NCBI GenBank assembly: GCA_007125835.1
Contig: SLCJ01000274.1
Coordinates: 1 to 10,373, forward strand
DNA from: Verrucomicrobiales bacterium
Lineage (GTDB): Bacteria; Verrucomicrobiota; Verrucomicrobiia; Verrucomicrobiales; SLCJ01
DNA length: 10,373 nucleotides
Reading direction: 5' to 3'
Shown here: in pieces, positions 1-6,866 of the stretch
How the letters are laid out: every line of letters starts with the position of its first letter
Numbering within the stretch: position 1 is the first letter of the stretch
Position numbers and translations under genes: made by a program
The notes under the pieces: model-generated
What the model saw: the letters and a program-made list of their open reading frames with translations, nothing else
The model's database searches: none
Told to the model about the DNA's origin: nothing

Positions 1-1
1 C

Positions 2-739
2 GGCTACGACGAGGGGCGCGGTGAGCCGCGAGGGAAAAAGGGCACGGAGGGTGCCGGGGATTGCATTGACTGCCACCGCTGCGTGCAAGTTTGCCCGACG
101 GGAATCGACATCCGCAACGGCCTGCAACTTGAGTGCATCGGTTGTGCCGCTTGCATTGATGCCTGCGATGAGATCATGGTCAAGGTCGGGCGGCCCAAGG
201 GGCTGGTGCGTTATGATTCGCTCAATGGTTTTGCCGGGCGGGCGAGTCGGCTGCTGCGCCCGCGGATTCTTCTTTACAGCGTGCTGCTATTGGCCGGGGC
301 CTCGGCGCTGACCTTGTCGCTCGGGCGGCTTAAGCCGATCCACGCACAGGTAAACCGGCAGGTAGGCATGCCGTTTTACGTGCAGGACGGTCAACTGCGC
401 AACCAATACAAACTGGAGCTTGCCACCAAGCGGAATGTGGAGACGGTTTTTGATGTCGAGTTCCCCAATCTGCCCGAAACGGCGCGGGTGTCGGTGGTGC
501 GCGAGGCGCTGGTGTTGGAACCGCAGTCGCGGGCCGAGGCCACGTTCAATGTGACGATGCCGGGGGTGGATTTCGAGGGGCCTTTTGACTTGGAGGTGAG
601 GATTTCCGCCGAGCCTGGGGGTTCGGTGATTTATCGGCGGATCGCGTTTCTGGGTCCGGACCCGCGGTTTTTCCAGCAAGACCGCGAGGAACGGGATGGC
701 CGGGGAAGTCGTTCAGCACAGGAAGGAGGAGGCGAATGA
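2..739 (+). CDS. ccoG: Cytochrome c oxidase accessory protein CcoG/FixG, C-terminal part (5' end outside window)
   Basis: The reading frame is open from the first complete codon, so the gene starts upstream of the window; about 245 residues are visible. The visible part opens with a ferredoxin-like 2x[4Fe-4S] region: C21-x2-C24-x2-C27-x3-C31-P, then a second cluster of the form CIGCAACIDAC about 20 residues later. One membrane helix follows (around residues 90-110, segment ILLYSVLLLAGASALTLSL), then a periplasmic beta-rich domain with the spacing of the FixG C-terminal Ig-like domain (IHAQVNRQVGMPF to AFLGPDPRF). CcoG is an inner-membrane iron-sulfur protein needed for cbb3 oxidase assembly and linked by published work to Cu(II) reduction; that role is from the family. 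The tail beyond the Ig domain is charged and low in complexity. The stop overlaps the next start by 4 bases (ATGA). Upstream membrane helices cannot be seen here. Confidence 0.95.
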   Translation, partial: GYDEGRGEPRGKKGTEGAGDCIDCHRCVQVCPTGIDIRNGLQLECIGCAACIDACDEIMVKVGRPKGLVRYDSLNGFAGRASRLLRPRILLYSVLLLAGASALTLSLGRLKPIHAQVNRQVGMPFYVQDGQLRNQYKLELATKRNVETVFDVEFPNLPETARVSVVREALVLEPQSRAEATFNVTMPGVDFEGPFDLEVRISAEPGGSVIYRRIAFLGPDPRFFQQDREERDGRGSRSAQEGGGE

Positions 740-1029
740 GTATACGAAAATGGTTTGCGAAACGAATCTGGTTGGTGTTCTGGGTGGCCTGTCTGGGGCA
801 GGCGGGGCTTTGGGTGTGGTGGTACAATTATGCCAGCAAGCACACGCCGGAATGGATCGAACCGACGCACCTTCGCCCGCGCGCGGAGGTGGTGGAGGAG
901 AAAGATGCGGATGAGGCGGCGGTTCGGCAGGGCGTGGGAGAGGACGAGGGCGAAGGCACACCGGATGGTGAGGATGATTCCGATGTGGACGATGTGGACC
1001 AGATGGGAAGAGGGGAGGTAGGGCCATGA
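736..1029 (+). CDS. Small single-pass membrane protein with acidic tail, in the FixH position of the cco operon
   Basis: This encodes 97 residues. It starts 4 bases inside ccoG behind a strong Shine-Dalgarno sequence (AGGAGG within 723-732) and ends in a 4-base ATGA overlap with the next gene, so translation is probably coupled. A short basic N-terminus (MSIRKWFAKR) precedes one aromatic-rich helix (about residues 11-31, IWLVFWVACLGQAGLWVWWY). By the positive-inside rule the rest should face the periplasm. The C-terminal half is very acidic and probably disordered (EEKDADEAA, DGEDDSDVDDVDQ). In related operons this slot commonly holds FixH/CcoH, but FixH is longer and has a folded periplasmic domain that I do not see. 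It could be a strongly reduced CcoH-like factor or a lineage-specific assembly protein; an acidic tail might bind metal, but that is speculation. The gene call is firm and the function is unknown. Confidence 0.82.
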   Translation: MSIRKWFAKRIWLVFWVACLGQAGLWVWWYNYASKHTPEWIEPTHLRPRAEVVEEKDADEAAVRQGVGEDEGEGTPDGEDDSDVDDVDQMGRGEVGP

Positions 1030-1727
1030 GTGGGATGGAGGCGGCGATCAATGGTGTGCCGGCGGCATTTGTCGCCGGGCTGGTGACCAGCGTGCATTGT
1101 GTGGGCATGTGCGGGCCGCTGGCCTGCGGGGTGGCTTCCATTGGCAAGACGCCTGGACAGCGGCAGCTTTCGGCGGGAGCCTACCATGGTGGGCGTGTGC
1201 TTTCCTATGCGGCGGTGGGGGCGCTGGCCGGGGCGATCGGCGCGCAACCCTTGCAATGGCTGCTCGATTCGCCAGCCATGGCACTGCCCTGGATCTTGAT
1301 TATTCTGCTCGCGCTGATCGGCCTTGGGCTCGACAAGCGGGTTCCGGTGCCGGGCGTGCTGGCGCGTTGGAGTCTGGCGATCCGGGCGCGGATGATGAGG
1401 GGTCGTGCGGGTCGCGGGGGATTCATGGTCGGAGTGGCGACACCTTTGCTGCCGTGCGGTCCGCTTTGGCTGGTGTTGTTTGCGGCGTTGGCCAGTGGGT
1501 CGATTTGGCAGGGCATGGAATTCATGGCGGCGTTTGCCTTGGGGACGATTCCTCTGCTCTGGGTGACGCAGGGGGGCTGGGTGTGGGTGCGCGGGCATTT
1601 GGGTGTGGCTGGAATCGACCGCGCGCGGCGCTCGCTGGCCTTGATCACGGCGGTGGTTCTCGGTTGGCGTATGCGTGGCACGCTGTGGTTCGTCGATCTC
1701 GATGGGCCGGGGTGCTGCGGGGGATGA
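1026..1727 (+). CDS. SafE/DsbD_2-type membrane protein of the cbb3 oxidase assembly operon
   Basis: This encodes 233 residues. The start overlaps the preceding stop (ATGA) behind GGGGAGGT at 1012-1019. It looks like a six-helix membrane protein of the 'sulfite exporter TauE/SafE' or DsbD transmembrane (DsbD_2) group. The hallmark N-terminal motif H24-C25-V-G-M-C29-G-P lies in the first helix. The motif Y53-H-G-G-R57-x2-S-Y61-x3-G opens the second helix. A second Cys-Pro-type motif, TPLLPC144GPL, lies in the fourth helix. Members of this group often sit between ccoG and ccoI and are thought to take part in copper or thiol handling during cytochrome oxidase maturation; the 'sulfite exporter' name is only a family label. 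The protein ends in GPGCCGG, where a Cys-Cys pair could be a metal or thiol site (inference). Codon use and GC match the neighbours. Confidence 0.88.
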   Translation: MSGMEAAINGVPAAFVAGLVTSVHCVGMCGPLACGVASIGKTPGQRQLSAGAYHGGRVLSYAAVGALAGAIGAQPLQWLLDSPAMALPWILIILLALIGLGLDKRVPVPGVLARWSLAIRARMMRGRAGRGGFMVGVATPLLPCGPLWLVLFAALASGSIWQGMEFMAAFALGTIPLLWVTQGGWVWVRGHLGVAGIDRARRSLALITAVVLGWRMRGTLWFVDLDGPGCCGG

Positions 1728-1749
1728 GAGGGATCGGCCCGGAAAGCGG

Positions 1750-4206
1750 ATGGCGTCAGCAAATCGGGACTTAGAAATCAAGAAAATGGCGACAAAGGAT
1801 CAAGTTTTGTGCAGGCATTGTTCGACGCCGGTGCCGGAGGGGGCACCGGAGGCGGGCTTCTGCTGCCGCGGATGCTCGTACGTGTATAAGTTGATCCACG
1901 ACGAGGGTTTGGACCAGTTTTACGATCTCAAGGGCGGCGCGGCAGTGGATCCGGTGCGGGAAAAGGCATTTGCGGCCAATGACTGGACGTGGCTGGAGCA
2001 AAGGGTGGCCGAGGCGGAGGCCGCAGCAGTCGAAGAGGGGGTGGCGAGGATTGAGACGGGAGTGGAAGGCGTGTCCTGTGTGGGGTGCCTTTGGTTGATG
2101 GAGCGGCTTTTCACGCGACATGAGGGCGGCCTCGGATGCGAGACACATCCGGGGGCGGGATGGCTGCGACTGACGTGGCGCGCCGGGCATTGTGATTTGG
2201 CGGAGTTCGCGCGGACCTTGCAGCAGTTTGGTTACACAATGTTGCCGAAGGCGCGCGCTTCCTCCGGGACATCGGAGGCTTCCGACCTGCGTCTGCGCCT
2301 CGGCTTGTGTGCGGCCTTCGCCATGAATGCGATGGCCTTCACGCTGCCGCGTTATCTGGGGATGGACCCCGAGTTTTTCCTCGCCTCGCTGTTTGAGCAA
2401 ATCGCGGCGCTTTCGGCGACATTGGCTTTGCTGGTGGGTGGCTCGTATTTTATCAAGCGCGCGGCGGCGGGTTTGCGGCACGGCCTGCTGCACATGGATT
2501 TTCCCATTGCGCTGGGCGTGGTGTTGGCATGGCTGGGGTCGGTGGTGGGATGGCTGGCCGGGCATGAGGCGCTGCTGTATTTCGATTTTGTGGCGATTTT
2601 CCTCACGCTGATGCTTGGCGGTCGTTTGCTGCAGGTGGCAGCGTTGGAGCGGCATCGGCAGCGGGCGCAGGGGGTGGAGGCGGTGCCTCGGGAGATCGCA
2701 CTGGCCGGAGGCGGTGCCCGTGAATTGGACGACGTCGAACCGGGCGACGTGGTCTCCATCGAACCGGGTGGCGTGCTGCCCACAGGCGGGCTGCTCAGGG
2801 GCGTGGCCGCTTCGGTGAGCCTCGAATGGATCAATGGCGAGGCCGAGCCCAGGGCTTGGGAGCCGGGACGGCGATTGCCCGGGGGGGCGGTGAATGTGGG
2901 ACGCCGGCCGATGGAAGTCGAGGTGGAGGAGGCGTGGGAGGGATCCTTGCTCAAACGCCTGGCCGAGGTGGGCGGCCGAACGACCGAACACCGCCCGCTT
3001 CTCCAGAAAGTGCTCGGCTGGTACGTGGCGGCGGTGCTGACACTTGCTGCACTGGGTGGCGCGGGTTGGTTGATTGCCGGAGCTGGCTGGGTAACGGCTT
3101 TGCAGGTGACGGTGAGCGTGCTCGTTGTTTCTTGCCCGTGCGCGATTGGACTGGCTCTGCCGCTGGCGGATGACCTGGCGCGCTCGGTGCTGCAGGGGCG
3201 CGGGATTTTCCTGCGCAAAGCTGATTTCTTTTCGCGGCTCGCCGGGGTACGGACCGTGGTGTTCGACAAGACCGGGACGCTGACCATGGAGCGCCCGGAA
3301 TTGGTCAATCCCGAGGTGCTGGACACGCTGGACGCCGTGGCGCGGGACCGTCTGCGCGAGCTGGTGGGGGCCAGCCTGCACCCGGTCAGCCGGCGTCTTT
3401 TGGAGTCGCTGGCGGGGCCGCCTGCGGAGGCATCGATTGCGGTGGAGGAGGTGCCGGGCCAGGGCCTGCGCCTGAGGGATTCCGATGGTGTGGAGTGGAC
3501 TCTGGGGCAGCCTTCGTTCGGCGCGGCGGAGGGAGAGGCTCTGCCCGAAGCGGATACGGTGCTGCGGCGCGATGGCGGGGTGGTGGCCGGATTTTCCTTT
3601 CGCGATGCCCTGCGTCCGGAGAGTCGCGGAGCGATGGATTGGCTGCGGCGGCATCGGTTTGGCCTGGCGGTGTTGAGTGGCGACAGGCAGGAGAAGGTGG
3701 ACGTGGTGGCCGAGAAACTGGGGCTCGCCCCGGATGAAGCGCACGCGAGAATGACGCCCGAGGCCAAGCGCGACTGGCTGGTCCAGCGCGACCCACCCGC
3801 CGAGAGCACCCTGTTTTTGGGCGATGGGGCGAATGACAGCCTCGCCTGCGCCGCAGCGGCCTGCTCCGGCACGCCATTGGTGGACCGTGCCATCCTTGAG
3901 GAGAAGGCGGATTTCTTTTTCACCGGGCACAGTTTGGGCTTTCTGCCGGCGGTGTTTCAGACGGCAGAGGTCCGGCGGGTGGCGATCCGGCGGTCGTTTT
4001 TCTTTGCCATCACCTACAACACGGCGGCCATTTCCCTCTGCCTCGCGGGCTTGATGCACCCGCTCGTGGCGGCGGTAATCATGCCTTTGGGCTCGGTGAT
4101 TGCGGTCAGTCGGGTGGCGCTGGCGTTTCGCCGGGCGCTGGCGGGGCGGCTTCCCGGCGAGGAAAGGCCAGTGGCGGGTGTGCGGCCGAAGGAGGTGGCG
4201 GCATGA
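1750..4206 (+). CDS. ccoI: Copper-translocating P1B-type ATPase CcoI (FixI), cbb3 oxidase maturation
   Basis: This is a CcoI-type copper pump of 818 residues from the chosen start. Domains in order: an N-terminal Cys-rich metal-binding region typical of CcoI (C21-x2-C24, C38-C39-x2-C42); an HMA-like domain with C110-x2-C113; eight expected membrane helices; the ion-binding CPC motif at 462-464; the phosphorylation motif D506-KTGTLT; the HP dipeptide of the nucleotide-binding domain at 544-545; and the hinge motif GDGAND at 691-696. YN in helix 7 and M-P-L-G-S in helix 8 keep the copper-coordinating residues known from CopA-type pumps. In the family, ATP hydrolysis exports Cu(I) for the CuB centre of cbb3 oxidase. 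The start at 1750 has a GGA element 6 bases upstream. ATG at 1786 is the main alternative: it gives a typical short leader but has no Shine-Dalgarno sequence. ATGs at 1675 and 1702 would overlap the preceding gene heavily. Confidence 0.95.
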   Translation: MASANRDLEIKKMATKDQVLCRHCSTPVPEGAPEAGFCCRGCSYVYKLIHDEGLDQFYDLKGGAAVDPVREKAFAANDWTWLEQRVAEAEAAAVEEGVARIETGVEGVSCVGCLWLMERLFTRHEGGLGCETHPGAGWLRLTWRAGHCDLAEFARTLQQFGYTMLPKARASSGTSEASDLRLRLGLCAAFAMNAMAFTLPRYLGMDPEFFLASLFEQIAALSATLALLVGGSYFIKRAAAGLRHGLLHMDFPIALGVVLAWLGSVVGWLAGHEALLYFDFVAIFLTLMLGGRLLQVAALERHRQRAQGVEAVPREIALAGGGARELDDVEPGDVVSIEPGGVLPTGGLLRGVAASVSLEWINGEAEPRAWEPGRRLPGGAVNVGRRPMEVEVEEAWEGSLLKRLAEVGGRTTEHRPLLQKVLGWYVAAVLTLAALGGAGWLIAGAGWVTALQVTVSVLVVSCPCAIGLALPLADDLARSVLQGRGIFLRKADFFSRLAGVRTVVFDKTGTLTMERPELVNPEVLDTLDAVARDRLRELVGASLHPVSRRLLESLAGPPAEASIAVEEVPGQGLRLRDSDGVEWTLGQPSFGAAEGEALPEADTVLRRDGGVVAGFSFRDALRPESRGAMDWLRRHRFGLAVLSGDRQEKVDVVAEKLGLAPDEAHARMTPEAKRDWLVQRDPPAESTLFLGDGANDSLACAAAACSGTPLVDRAILEEKADFFFTGHSLGFLPAVFQTAEVRRVAIRRSFFFAITYNTAAISLCLAGLMHPLVAAVIMPLGSVIAVSRVALAFRRALAGRLPGEERPVAGVRPKEVAA
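4189..4206 (+). promoter_or_regulatory. Canonical ribosome binding site and ATGA start/stop overlap between ccoI and the AraC gene
   Basis: AAGGAGGT lies at 4189-4196, six bases before ATG 4203, whose last two bases belong to the TGA of ccoI. This is the best Shine-Dalgarno match in the operon and decides for the 4203 start, although the first 35 codons do not look like part of the PocR domain. It may be the inherited translation start of a lost gene such as ccoS (inference). Confidence 0.7.
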
Positions 4207-5201
4207 GCGGCATCCTCAAATCGCGGCGGCGGCAGCGGCGCACAAAATCGTTCGCAAGGGCCTTGCAAGTTGGCCGGGGATTCGTAATGTGGAAGGCGAA
4301 GATGATTGAGAAAGACCTAGGGGGCGACCGTTATTTCGAGATTCTCGAGGGATGCTCGCTGTTGCGATCATACAAAGAGGCTTTTCAGGCAGCGACTGGC
4401 CTGCCGCTGATCCTGTTGCACAAAGCCTGTGATCGGACGGCTCAGGAGGCCTCGGCACACAAAAACCCGTTTTGCCGGATTCTCAGCGAGGGGGGATCAT
4501 GCAAAGCCTGCGGTGTGACCCTGGCGAGCCTGAGGCGCGGTGCCGGCTCGACCGCCCACACCACCGAGTGCTTTGCGCGGCTCAAGGAGACCGTCGTGCC
4601 GGTGATGCATGCGGGTCAGCCCGTGGCCTATCTGAAAACCGGCGAGGTGCTGGTGGAGCAGCCCGATCCAGAGGATTTCATGCACATCGCGGCGGTCCTG
4701 CTCTCCGAGGGCAGATCAGGCCCGGAAATCAAAAGGCTGCGCGAGGCCTACTTTCAAGCCCCGGTGATGGATGAGGCCCGTTACCAGGGCATGGTGTTTT
4801 TACTCGAATCATTCGGCCGCCAGCTCTCCGAGATGCTGGCCGAGCTGGTGGTCAGCAAGTCCCAGGAAGTGCCGATGCCGGTGCGCAAGGCGATCCACTT
4901 CATCGAGAACAATCTCGATGAAAGCCTCAGCCTCGAAGATGTAAGCATCCACTCCGGCCTCAGCATTTCGCAGTTTTGCAAGGTGTTCAAGGAGCATACC
5001 TCGTCGACCTTCACCGAGTATGTCAACCGCAGACGGATCGAGTGGGCGCGTCGCGAATTGCTCCGCCCGCGGGCGCGGGTCACCGAGGTGGCCTACCGCG
5101 TGGGATACACTTCGCTTTCGCAGTTCAATCGCTGCTTCCACCGGTTCATGGGGGAATCCCCGCGCGATTACCGCCGCCGCCGCCTGCTGGAGGTGGTGTG
5201 A
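4203..5201 (+). CDS. AraC-family transcriptional regulator with PocR-type sensory domain
   Basis: This encodes 332 residues from ATG 4203, which overlaps the ccoI stop (ATGA) and sits 6 bases after a canonical AAGGAGGT (4189-4196). Residues 1-35 are Arg/Lys-rich and look unlike a folded domain. An internal ATG at 4302 with GGAAGG five bases upstream would give 299 residues starting MIEKDLGGDRY, so a second start is possible. Residues about 45-170 match the PocR ligand-binding domain style, with C76, C91, C100, C103 and C123; the CxxC at 100-103 and its flanking Cys are typical of that domain. The C-terminal 105 residues are a two-helix-turn-helix AraC domain (about 241-270 and 292-325, ending GESPRDYRRRR). 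The ligand is unknown. Its place at the end of the cco operon suggests control of respiratory or copper genes (inference). No terminator is evident downstream. Confidence 0.9.
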   Translation: MSGILKSRRRQRRTKSFARALQVGRGFVMWKAKMIEKDLGGDRYFEILEGCSLLRSYKEAFQAATGLPLILLHKACDRTAQEASAHKNPFCRILSEGGSCKACGVTLASLRRGAGSTAHTTECFARLKETVVPVMHAGQPVAYLKTGEVLVEQPDPEDFMHIAAVLLSEGRSGPEIKRLREAYFQAPVMDEARYQGMVFLLESFGRQLSEMLAELVVSKSQEVPMPVRKAIHFIENNLDESLSLEDVSIHSGLSISQFCKVFKEHTSSTFTEYVNRRRIEWARRELLRPRARVTEVAYRVGYTSLSQFNRCFHRFMGESPRDYRRRRLLEVV

Positions 5202-5620
5202 GGCGTTATACCTGGGGATGAGGGGAAAACAAACTGCAAAACCTGCCCCCCAACTTCTGCTTGAACTGCCCTCTTCCGGACCGCTGACTTTATACCAACT
5301 CTCAGATCCTTGTAGCGGCGCGTCTATGACCGTCGCACTTTTCTGTTGGCGGGCAACGCGTCCACCGAGAGACATTGCCCCTACCATCGGAGCGTCTCAG
5401 GCCGAAAAATCACCGACGGTCATAGACACGCCGCTACAGGGCTTGTGAAGGCGTGGGGCGGTTTGAGAGTCAACTGTGCATGGATCATCACCCTTGCGGA
5501 CTGAAGTCCGCGCTCCGATAAGACGCGCCACAGACCAAATTTGCCAGGCATGGAATGCCGCCGAGCGCTTCATCCCGCAGGGATGCCAGGAGGGCCCCGA
5601 CGGCGCTGTGGGCCACGAAC
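5202..5620. other. Intergenic repeat-rich stretch downstream of the AraC gene
   Basis: I see no convincing gene here; the short open frames have no domain and no ribosome binding site. The stretch contains the 128-bp inverted-repeat element (5311-5438) and three short perfect hairpins: GCGGACT-GA-AGTCCGC (5496-5511), GGCAT-GGA-ATGCC (5547-5559) and CATCCC-GCA-GGGATG (5571-5585). These look like REP-like dispersed palindromes. No hairpin followed by a T-run is visible, so a Rho-independent terminator for the cco operon cannot be placed. Confidence 0.6.
5311..5438. repeat. 128-bp element with 25-bp inverted terminal repeats (MITE-like)
   Basis: The left arm 5311-5335 (TGTAGCGGCG...GACCGTCG) is the reverse complement of the right arm 5414-5438 at 24 of 25 positions. 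The 78-bp centre has no gene. Inside the arms the similarity decays into T-rich sequence on both sides. Length, symmetry and lack of coding match a miniature inverted-repeat element or a large REP-type palindrome. Transcribed, it would fold into a long stem-loop that could end or stabilise the operon mRNA. No target-site duplication is obvious. Confidence 0.75.
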
Positions 5621-5715
5621 CCTTGCCGTTCGAACGGAGCACAGCAAAGTCAACCCCGTACGCAGGGTGGTGTGGGACCCGTGGCCGGCCTAACGGTCAG
5701 TCACGGGGACCCGAT
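5621..5715 (+). mobile_element. Remnant of a group II intron-like 3' end (domain VI hairpin), copy 1
   Basis: This stretch is about 89% identical over 92 ungapped bases to 7286-7377. It contains GTACGCAGGGTGGTGTGGGA followed by a long hairpin (5674-5712, loop TAAC) and ends CCCGAT. That pattern resembles the 3' end of bacterial group II introns: a domain VI stem with an unpaired A (5709) that is the 7th base from an end at T5715, where the branch point A normally lies. A typical 34-nt domain V with GNRA-type loop is not recognisable upstream, and no matching 5' end or reverse transcriptase is seen. It is therefore called a remnant. An unrelated dispersed repeat carrying a strong hairpin is the alternative. 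Confidence 0.5.
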
Positions 5716-6308
5716 TCTGCTTGCTTGATTTGCAGGTCGAGGTGAGCGTCCAAATCCGGCAATCTTGGTAACTGATATTTGTCCGCGACATGGTGGATCA
5801 CTCTCCTGACCTCGGTAGCGAGGAATGCACGGAGAAGCGGTCGATCCAAAAACACCCGGTGAAGTGTCGTCATTGATTCGACGCTTGCCACCTCAAGTTC
5901 TTGGTGGCGCCGACGCCTCCTGCACTCTACACGATCAAGTCTCTCGCTCCCGAAGCGCATCATATAGTGGATCGTGTCGAACTCCTGATCCCTTAGCCAG
6001 TCTTCCTGGGTGATGATTGCCTCGATCTGCGGGCAGAACGCCTGCATCTCCTGGCTGGCCCATCCAAGCCGTCCCTGAACGATGCCGCTCAATCCATAGA
6101 GGAAGCTTTTTCCGTGGGGCATCATTTTTTGCAGAACGTAAAGCACATCTGCCGCTAGGAGCGAGGGCGGAAGTGTATCACGGGGTTGAGGTTGTAATTG
6201 CGGGAAGTCATGGAAACACAGCGGCTTCCAGTGGTTGGATGATGCGGTTTGTGTGTGCCCAGCATGGACGCGGTGTATGTGGGGTGCAAGTCCCCTGTAG
6301 GAAAACAA
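5697..6308 (-). CDS. Hypothetical protein, probably a 5'-truncated gene
   Basis: This minus-strand open frame of 203 codons has a protein-like middle and end: helical, charged, with segments such as GKSFLYGLSGIVQGRLG, EEFDTIHYMM-like DQEFDTIHYMMRFGSERLD, and RRVIHHVADKYQLP near the C-terminus. I do not recognise the family. The last four codons lie inside the intron-like remnant (up to 5715), and the first 19 codons (6253-6308) lie inside the proposed 5' end of the candidate group II intron. The original start was therefore probably upstream and is lost, or a start lies further in (Met pair at 6125/6122, without a Shine-Dalgarno sequence). No signal peptide or membrane helix is seen. It may be a gene fragment stranded between two insertions rather than an expressed gene. 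Chance openness in GC-rich DNA cannot be excluded. Confidence 0.4.
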   Translation of the reverse strand: MFSYRGLAPHIHRVHAGHTQTASSNHWKPLCFHDFPQLQPQPRDTLPPSLLAADVLYVLQKMMPHGKSFLYGLSGIVQGRLGWASQEMQAFCPQIEAIITQEDWLRDQEFDTIHYMMRFGSERLDRVECRRRRRHQELEVASVESMTTLHRVFLDRPLLRAFLATEVRRVIHHVADKYQLPRLPDLDAHLDLQIKQAESGPRD

Positions 6309-6445
6309 GACATGAAAAGGAACAGACTACCATCTGAAGCCAACTCGGGAAGGGTGACCGACCCGGGGGAGGAAAGACCGGGTGGGGGAGGGAATCGAGA
6401 CACCGGAGATCGTCTAGTTAATCAGGCGTCCTATTGTTCTCTCCC

Positions 6446-6481
6446 CATCCGCATCGGCGAAAGAGGTTCGCCGTTCCTTGG
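6446..6481. repeat. 36-nt direct repeat with internal hairpin, copy 1
   Basis: It matches 7040-7075 at 34 of 36 bases (CATCCGCATCGGCGAA...GGTTCGCCGTTCCTTGG). The core CGGCGAA-AGAGG-TTCGCCG is a perfect 7-bp stem; both mismatches to the other copy lie in the loop, which suggests the stem is preserved. Confidence 0.8.
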
Positions 6482-6518
6482 TTGGACATCCTGGTCGCCG
6501 GTGTCGCGCATGGGGCCT

Positions 6519-6551
6519 ATCGAAATCCAAATTGGTGTCGGTATCGAAATC
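6519..6551. repeat. Short tandem-like repeat of TATCGAAATC
   Basis: TATCGAAATC occurs at 6519-6528 and 6542-6551, 23 bases apart, inside non-coding DNA. It is too short for a function to be assigned. Confidence 0.5.
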
Positions 6552-6676
6552 GATGGGGGTGGTTGCCCAGCTCGGGTTGGCTGTAGCTGGGCCATTGCGT
6601 TCTCATGCGCTGCATCGCTTCGCAGGAAGGCGACCAGTGATCGCCTCCACGGTGCCGCGCTCACACGCGGTCTTGT

Positions 6677-6820
6677 CGCGGTAGCGTCTTGGAGTGCGGA
6701 TGTCCTCAACCGCTTTTTGGGTGGTTGTCCGAATCTGTTTGGCGGTCCATTGCTGTTTGGCATTGGCGCGCTTACTCGCAAAGCGCCAGAGGACTGGGCG
6801 CACTCCAAGACGCTACCGCG
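6677..6820. repeat. 144-bp element with perfect 22-bp inverted repeats
   Basis: 6677-6698 (CGCGGTAGCGTCTTGGAGTG plus CG) is the exact reverse complement of 6799-6820. A further block, GTCCTC/GAGGAC, pairs just inside the arms after a small internal loop. The 100-bp centre has no gene. It resembles a non-autonomous inverted-repeat element and could form a very stable hairpin in RNA. Confidence 0.8.
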
Positions 6821-6866
6821 TGCATGCAAGTTTTTCCTTTGGGCGGGGGATGAGAATGAAATGTAG

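Noticed and set aside
1771..4059. 762-codon open frame on the minus strand opposite ccoI (and 2352-3923 minus)
   Set aside because: Antisense shadows of the GC-rich ccoI gene; the predicted proteins are Arg/His/Gln/Ser-rich with no domains, while ccoI has every expected motif.
4809..5387. 192-codon minus-strand frame over the 3' end of the AraC gene and the 128-bp element
   Set aside because: Antisense to a clear AraC DNA-binding domain and reading through an inverted-repeat element.
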